Below, in pieces: positions 58,800-64,000 of a stretch of 64,000 nt of DNA. The stretch is from positions 59,044,025 to 59,108,024 of the forward strand of contig CP136068.1 in the NCBI GenBank assembly GCA_032622095.1, given 5' to 3'. Numbering within the stretch: position 1 is the first letter of the stretch; the number at the start of each line of letters is the position of its first letter. Made by a program: the position numbers and the translations under genes. This DNA is from Siphonodentalium dalli (lineage: Eukaryota; Mollusca; Scaphopoda; Gadilida; Siphonodentaliidae). The notes beneath the pieces are model-generated. The model saw nothing but the letters and a program-made list of their open reading frames with translations, was not told the DNA's origin and did not search any database.

Positions 58800-59605
58800 C
58801 TCATTGCCGGAAGTAAATTTCGCCGGAATGGACATTTCGCCGAAAGTCATTTTCGACGGAGTGACAGTTCGCTGGAATATTATAATCCCGTAATTAGTCA
58901 TTAGTGAAGACTGATTGACATAGGTATTATAATCCTGCGAACTGCTAATTAATCATTAGTGAAGACTGTTTGACATAGGTACTATGAAAACAAACTTTGG
59001 GCTTCCTTCCTGGCACGTGTGATTATTACCATCATTTGTGTTTTACCGACAATACTGTTACCTGAGGTGTCTTCCTTCCTCGAACGTGTGATTATTACCA
59101 TCATTTGTGTTTTACCGACAATACTGTTACCTGAGGTGTGTTCATATTACATATTACAATTCACCCGAAGCCATTGGTGATCCGTAGTAAGTATGTTGTT
59201 TTAGCGGTGGTGATCCGTAGTAACTAGGTTGTTTTAGCGACCTTCATATGGTATATATATCACTGGCTTTACAACATTTACCATATCATCCAAAATGGAT
59301 AGAACTACGAATGTTGAGTTGTGTATTGCTTGTCATAAAACTGTGTTTGTGCACAATAATGCAATAACTTGCGATAAATGTCAGAAATTTTCAATTGTCC
59401 CACAATGCACCTACATATAAGTAAATTTATTTCGGCGAACAGTCGTCTATTCTGGCGAAAAGTCGTATATCTCGGCGAAATGTCTTAAATTACGGCGAAT
59501 AGTCCCGACCTTCGGCGAAGTTGTCGTCAGTTTCCGGCGAACTGTCCCAAATCTCGACGAAGTGTCCGGAAAATTGTTCCGGCGAAATATACTTCCGCAA
59601 ATCGT
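58800..59605. mobile_element. Nested foldback element built of GGCGAA-type motifs
   Basis: CCGGAAGTAAATTTCGCCGG AA at the left pairs with TTCCGGCGAAATATACTTCC G at the right. The motif (C)GGCGAA..GTC repeats about ten times at 59430-59590 and three to four times, inverted, at 58800-58870. Target duplication not established. Confidence 0.55.
59295..59420 (+). pseudogene. Small zinc-ribbon-like ORF (41 codons)
   Basis: MDRTTNVELCIACHKTVFVH then NNAITCDKCQKF has a CxxC...CxxC arrangement like the first half of a PHD or transposon N-terminal zinc finger. It stops at TAA soon after. It lies in the centre of the 58800-59605 element and may be the remains of its coding region. Confidence 0.35.
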
Positions 59606-60519
59606 GACGATAACGTCGCAATTAAGAGACAAGACGCATCACAAACGCGCACCTGACACACAATGCATTAAAGGGATTGTTAAAGGGGTACTGTACACAG
59701 AGATAGGCAATTTTTTTATTTACTCCCATTGACATAACTTTCAAGTTAGATTGTGTTCGTGTTATATGAGTTTCGTATAAACCTAATTTAGCGACGAAAA
59801 TATTGATCTTGGAAATAAAAACATTACGATTTCAAACTACGCGCCATGATTTTGACATTCACCGGAGAAGAATCAAGTTGCAGGATGAACCGGAAGTTCA
59901 ATTGATGCCTACAATCTCTTCCATCAAACAATCTCACCCCCTATAAAAATACTTGACGCTTTATGAATCTTGTTTCTTCTCTTTTTTTCCCAAATTGGTT
60001 ATAGCGGGACTTCCTTTTGCATGTAACATGTTTTGTTCGCAACTCAATAATGTTTGTCGTAAACGGCCGTCGATAAAAGACACCCAACATGTGAGATTTC
60101 AAGAACGGTAACTCGTAATGGCATAATTCGCCATTTTATGACTCCAGTCATAAATTCATTTATATTAAATAATTCAATTTGACTTTTATGATAGCCTGTT
60201 AACCGGAACGTTTTCAGTAGACATAGTCGACTCAAATACGTTATTTTAAAATATAATATTGATATTAGATCGCAATTGTTACCGGGAATTTATTGAATAT
60301 AATTGCTCGAATCAACAAACAAACGTGCTATATTTTAATATAATCATTCAATACACTGTATCCACAGTTTTATAAATTCTTCTATCATTACGATAGTTTT
60401 ATCAGAATAGTTTTACAATTATCGTTTTATATACCCAATATAATGGGGTGCTTCTCACCTAAATGAGGGATTTCCATAACAAGCAATTAGTTACCACGCT
60501 GGACAAAACAAGTGTCCAC

Positions 60520-60720
60520 TTAACCGCGGTGCGATTGTTGTTTCCACCGCGGCCGAACTGCAACAACATCGCGGCCACACCGGCTAACTGCAGTTGGTCC
60601 GCGGTTTAATTGCCGCTCGGCCGCGGTGTAGGCCTACACTTGCCGCCTGGCCGCGGTATACTTGCCGTTCGACCACGGTATACTTGCCTTTCGGCCGCGG
60701 TGTACCTGCCGTTTTTAGAA
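60520..60720. repeat. CCGCGGT motif array
   Basis: About eight variants of (G)GCCGCGGT with spacers TATACTTGCCG or TGTACCTGCCG, spaced about 20-25 bp, unusually GC-rich for the window. Inverted copies occur near 60525-60600. Confidence 0.65.
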
Positions 60721-61059
60721 TGATGTTGAAAAACACAAAGATGTCACTATAAATGTGGTTTGTTTGAGCCCATTGTTTAGCCAGACGATCTATTCAGTGT
60801 GTTGGAGATCTGATACGTCAGGCGACAAGGTGTGATAATCTTATAAGTATATAGTCGACGTCCTACCGGTATACTAATTTAAATTACACTAATTTAAACT
60901 ATAATTATTTGGTTTGAAATTACATTGACTACATCCGTCCATGTGGGCCTCCTTTTGGAATTTACTGCCGGCCAGAATTTTCTTCACAATAAAAAATAAA
61001 GAGCGTTTGTGCGTGGTAAGGTGTGTTTCTCCCGCAAACATTTTATGAACCCAAGTGGC

Positions 61060-61425
61060 TTGTTACATGAGCCGGGACAACTCAGCGAGCCGGGACAACT
61101 CGGCTAGCCGAGTCAACTCGGTCTGCCAGGACAACTCGGTCGCGCTGTTAAATGAGTCGAGACAACTCGGTCAACCGGTTGACGTGCACAAAACTAGCTG
61201 TCAATCACCGAGTCACGGCGTAATGTGGGTGGTCATTAGACGTCACTCACATGACGCGAACATTCTATTGGCTGACGTCATGAAAGTCACAACAAATCGT
61301 GTAAAGTTCCATGTCTAGCCGGGATGACTCGCTGTTAGCATAGACGATCATAGACTAAAAATCCTTTCTTCATCTATGCTGTTACATGGACCAAGTTGTC
61401 CCGGCTAACAGAGTTGTCTCGGCTA
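61060..61425. mobile_element. Short foldback element built of GCCGGGACAACTC motifs
   Basis: TGTTACATGAGCCGGGACAA CTC on the left, and at the right CTGTTACATGGACC then GTTGTCCCGGCT and GTTGTCTCGGCT in inverted orientation. The left side has about six copies. The ORF at 61055-61318 only reflects the repeats. Confidence 0.65.
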
Positions 61426-61429
61426 TTCA

Positions 61430-61800
61430 ATTCAATTAAGTTTATTCTGGTCGTCAATTATAGACATTACAGAAGAGTTGTATACATAAATACAATATAT
61501 ATGATTTCGGGAGTTAAATAGAGCGGTTAATTTATAAGTGTTTGGTCTCTGATAGAAGTAGGGTTTCAGATATTTTATTCTTAGTTTGCTAAGTTCCCTA
61601 CAATTCAGTACCATGTGGTATTCATCGCCGATTTCGAGATTACAGAGAGTGCAGATTCTGTCCGAATAATCCGTATTCGTCCAAGCGCCGAGTTCTTTTG
61701 GGAGTTTGTCGTTTCTAGTGCGGAAAGCTAAATTATTGTGAACTGCTCTATTATCATCAGGGGATATAGGTAATTCTCTCGTTCAAATTTGACTTTATAA
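61430..61800 (-). pseudogene. 3' end of a non-LTR retrotransposon
   Basis: On the - strand the translation reads KLPKELGAWTNTDYSDRICT then LCNLEIGDEYHMVLNCRELS KLR, a CxxC...H...C zinc knuckle as at LINE C-termini. It ends in DDQNKLN-stop followed by AATAAACTTAATTGAATTGA, an AATTG-type tail. Only the last ~120 codons remain. It is related in layout to the LINE at 23219. Confidence 0.75.
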
Positions 61801-63540
61801 TCCTGCAAAATGCGAATCTGCTTGTACAGCGTAAACCGGAACCACCCAGCACCCGGTGTATTATGGGAATTGGTGAAATCAAGCACTGTTGACCACCATT
61901 CTTGAATGTATGTTCAAATCTTTTCAATAGTTACTATAAAGACAAAGTCGCGGGGCATCGTGCCAGTGGACTTTTGATTAAACTTGAAAGAGAATATCGC
62001 CGAGAAAGTGACATGCAATCATGTTCACTCAAACAACGGTATACGATGTAGCAAACCATGTTCATTGCTACACATTCCTCGTGCCCAATTTCTGAATAAT
62101 TAATGCTGACGTAATTCACGTGCACCTGGCATTTGAGAGATACAGATGCGCGCAAAAATAACGGCGATTAACAAGTTCCCAGTCATAGGTTTATTCACTT
62201 TTTTGTGGCAATGTTCGTAAGATTACTACAGTAAATGGGCATATATAATAGTTTTTACCTCCTCTTAATGATATAAATATATGATATAGGTCATCAACTG
62301 ACCACATTGGTAGGCCTAATCTTTATTGGCTTGTCAAAGTTACCCAAGTGTATCAGTGTATGACCTGCTTATACTGAGATTTGTACTCAATTTCTACCCA
62401 TGCCGTTTCTGACGGAATTATTAATTGAAGGTCACATTAATTTGCGCAGTTGAATTCACACAACATGTCCAGAAAAACAGTGGTCGGATTAATTTGAATG
62501 GACATGTCTTCCAATGCAAATCGCCTGAGTAAACGTTACAGTTGCAAATATAGTTGGGTGTGACTTAATAATGCAGTATTGGGAACAATACGTATTTATC
62601 TGGCTGAAGATACATAATAGAATGTTGGTCTATTTTTCAATTTTTTTAAAATCAAGTGTAGCTGTATTAAAGAAAACAACATTCATTTACAGTACTTATA
62701 ACTAGTTGCCCATATATGCACGTGTACACTTGTCAGTTAAATATGACTGCTTCGCGTATAACCTTTGCACTGGAGATTTGTATCGAAATTTCCTGCGCTC
62801 TTTAGTTTTTACCATCCATCAGGATTCATGAAAACACTACGGAACGCTCTCTATTAAATTGTTAGGAGTAAAGCCGAATTAAAGCCGGGACCTAATGTAT
62901 CTAAAATGTAATATGCAAAAAACGAAAACGGAATCCACAAAATACATGCACTTTGCATGGGCAGAGCTCGATTTAACCAATCAGTGGCAACTCCATTCAG
63001 ACTGGGATAGAGGGTGGGAACAACACCTGAAATACTATGATTGACGTCGGTGTTTGTTTGTTGTCTAACCAATCACAATGCGACTATTAATGAAAGAAGT
63101 CAGTACACGCATTGCACGGACTTCAACTGGGAGGACAGTGTTGACATTGCAAACAGTGTCAAACTGACATCATTGCTATAATTAACTAGGTCAGCCGTGA
63201 ACTTTTTCAGTGTCATGGAACTTGTTATACATGAAGCGATAATTGCGCACTCTGGTGTCAAATATATCTGAGTACATGTCAGGAGGTTTATATAGGGTAC
63301 CGGTACTCACTCCCTGCATGCCATATACATGATTCGTGCTTGTGAATTAAAACATGTTTTGACTATATAGCTGTGGCAATGACTGCTTGATGAAGCCATA
63401 CCAAGATTCGTCAAGGAAAAGTGTTTTAATTGCTGTATCGTTTTTATTAAGTTAATAAACACTGTAAACCTAATAAATAAACGAACCCAATAGCAATAGA
63501 CCTATATACTCTAGTATGCGGTGATGTTTACGATTTTACC
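61801..63540. other. Interior of the TAA-flanked element without a recognised feature
   Basis: Short ORFs on the - strand (61934-62155, 62854-63072) are not recognisable. No transposase motif. Confidence 0.4.
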
Positions 63541-64000
63541 GGCCCGACACCCATGAATATATTCCGCAAATTTTCCGGAACGAGGTCCGCATGCATTCAA
63601 ATTCCGATAACATTGGGGTGAATTCCGCAATTATTTCTGCAAATTCCGAAAGAGGAAACTAAAATGCCGATAACGTTGGGGTGAATTCCGCAAATTCCGA
63701 AACGTCGGACGTATTCCGAAAAAAATCCGCAAACGTCGTCTTCTTTTCCGCAAACCTTAGCGCTATTTTCCGAAAGAAGGAACGTAATTACCGAAAAATT
63801 TCCGCAAACAGTTTTCCGCAAAGTGTTCATAACGTCATTTGTTTTCGGAAAATACTTTCGGAATTCCGCAAAGACTTTTGAGACGCTCCCTAAGATTGAA
63901 TTGGTTCATATTTGGTTTGGATGTTCCCTGGGTGACTCACATTCAGATTTGTTAAAATGAGGTCACCAAGTCAGATATTTGCGAAGCCAGGGCTATAACT

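Larger units (their letters stand above)
58502..63890. mobile_element. TIR element with TAA duplication and TTCCGCAAA motif arrays (Harbinger-like)
   Basis: The ends GGGAGCGTCTCATAAGTCTT TGCGGAAT and the reverse complement of the right end (GGGAGCGTCTCAAAAGTCTT) agree. TAA lies on both sides (58499-58501, 63891-63893), and the flanking family A core is continuous without it. Both ends carry dense arrays of TTCCGCAAA and CCGAAACGT motifs in both orientations (58520-58760, 63560-63880). TWA targets fit PIF/Harbinger. No transposase is seen. It holds several nested pieces, listed separately. Confidence 0.75.
58401..64000 (+). repeat. Hairpin-headed repeat, family A, copy 4, interrupted
   Basis: The cap AGCACACCTGAGACGAAGTC follows TTTTT. 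The core begins CTTCTTCTCCAGAACCATAA, is interrupted by 58502-63890, and resumes TAAGATTGAATTGGTTCATA TTTGG. It runs out of the window. Confidence 0.75.

Noticed and set aside
61055-61318. 87-residue ORF with repeated SRDNSA-like peptides
   Set aside because: It is produced by the GCCGGGACAACTC motif array; no independent coding evidence.

Overview
This is a stretch of an animal nuclear genome, most likely a bivalve mollusc. It is A+T-rich with few genes. Coding exons are short and split by very large introns with GT..AG borders. The repeats are hairpin-headed families followed by GTCC/GTCT microsatellites, a type I associate with bivalves; that taxonomic call is inference. There is no sign of bacterial gene organisation.

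The one recognisable host gene is wolframin (WFS1), on the + strand. Four coding exons can be placed: 5683-5761, 35386-35754, 39408-39608 and 57418-57557. They join in frame (phases 1, 1, 1, then 0) into the first 263 residues. These cover the acidic N-terminus, the Sel1-like/helical region and the following helical segment. The membrane and C-terminal parts must lie beyond position 64000. At 57-521 on the - strand is an unrecognised 154-residue ORF that could be a divergent neighbour of WFS1. Nearly everything else is intronic repeat sequence.

The introns form a Russian-doll map of mobile elements, and several insertions can be dated relative to each other because the interrupted host repeat can be read on both sides. 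In order: (1) a TTAA-flanked piggyBac-like element, 742-5580, containing a hairpin-headed family A element (1161-4399). (2) A BEL/Pao-like gag remnant, 8878-9864. (3) A 5.1-kb array of about thirty ~160-bp cores (family B, 10265-15403). (4) Family D repeats split by a family A element (16921-19522), itself split by a small TIR element (18309-18690), followed by a tandem duplication with a templated insertion at 19908-19956. (5) A TA-flanked TIR element, 21133-25621, holding a 5'-truncated LINE. (6) An element with ~1.2-kb inverted arms, 28060-33046. (7) A family B copy, 41277-49201, split by a Harbinger-like element (41892-43146) and by a 5.8-kb element with CAC termini and 5-bp target duplications (43333-49150). 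(8) A related CAC element, 49633-55156, containing a nearly complete LINE with a 2A-like motif, plus C2H2 finger sequence. (9) A TAA-flanked element, 58502-63890, holding several short-motif arrays.

Two patterns look under-described. First, the large TIR elements each carry a private short motif repeated many times in both orientations near the ends. Second, at least six hairpin-headed repeat families share one design: a hairpin cap, a GTCC-rich stretch, tandem 150-170-bp cores, and for families A-C a related 3' tail. They sit in T-runs and appear to exchange cores. Both point to shared mobilisation or replication machinery whose enzyme is not encoded here.
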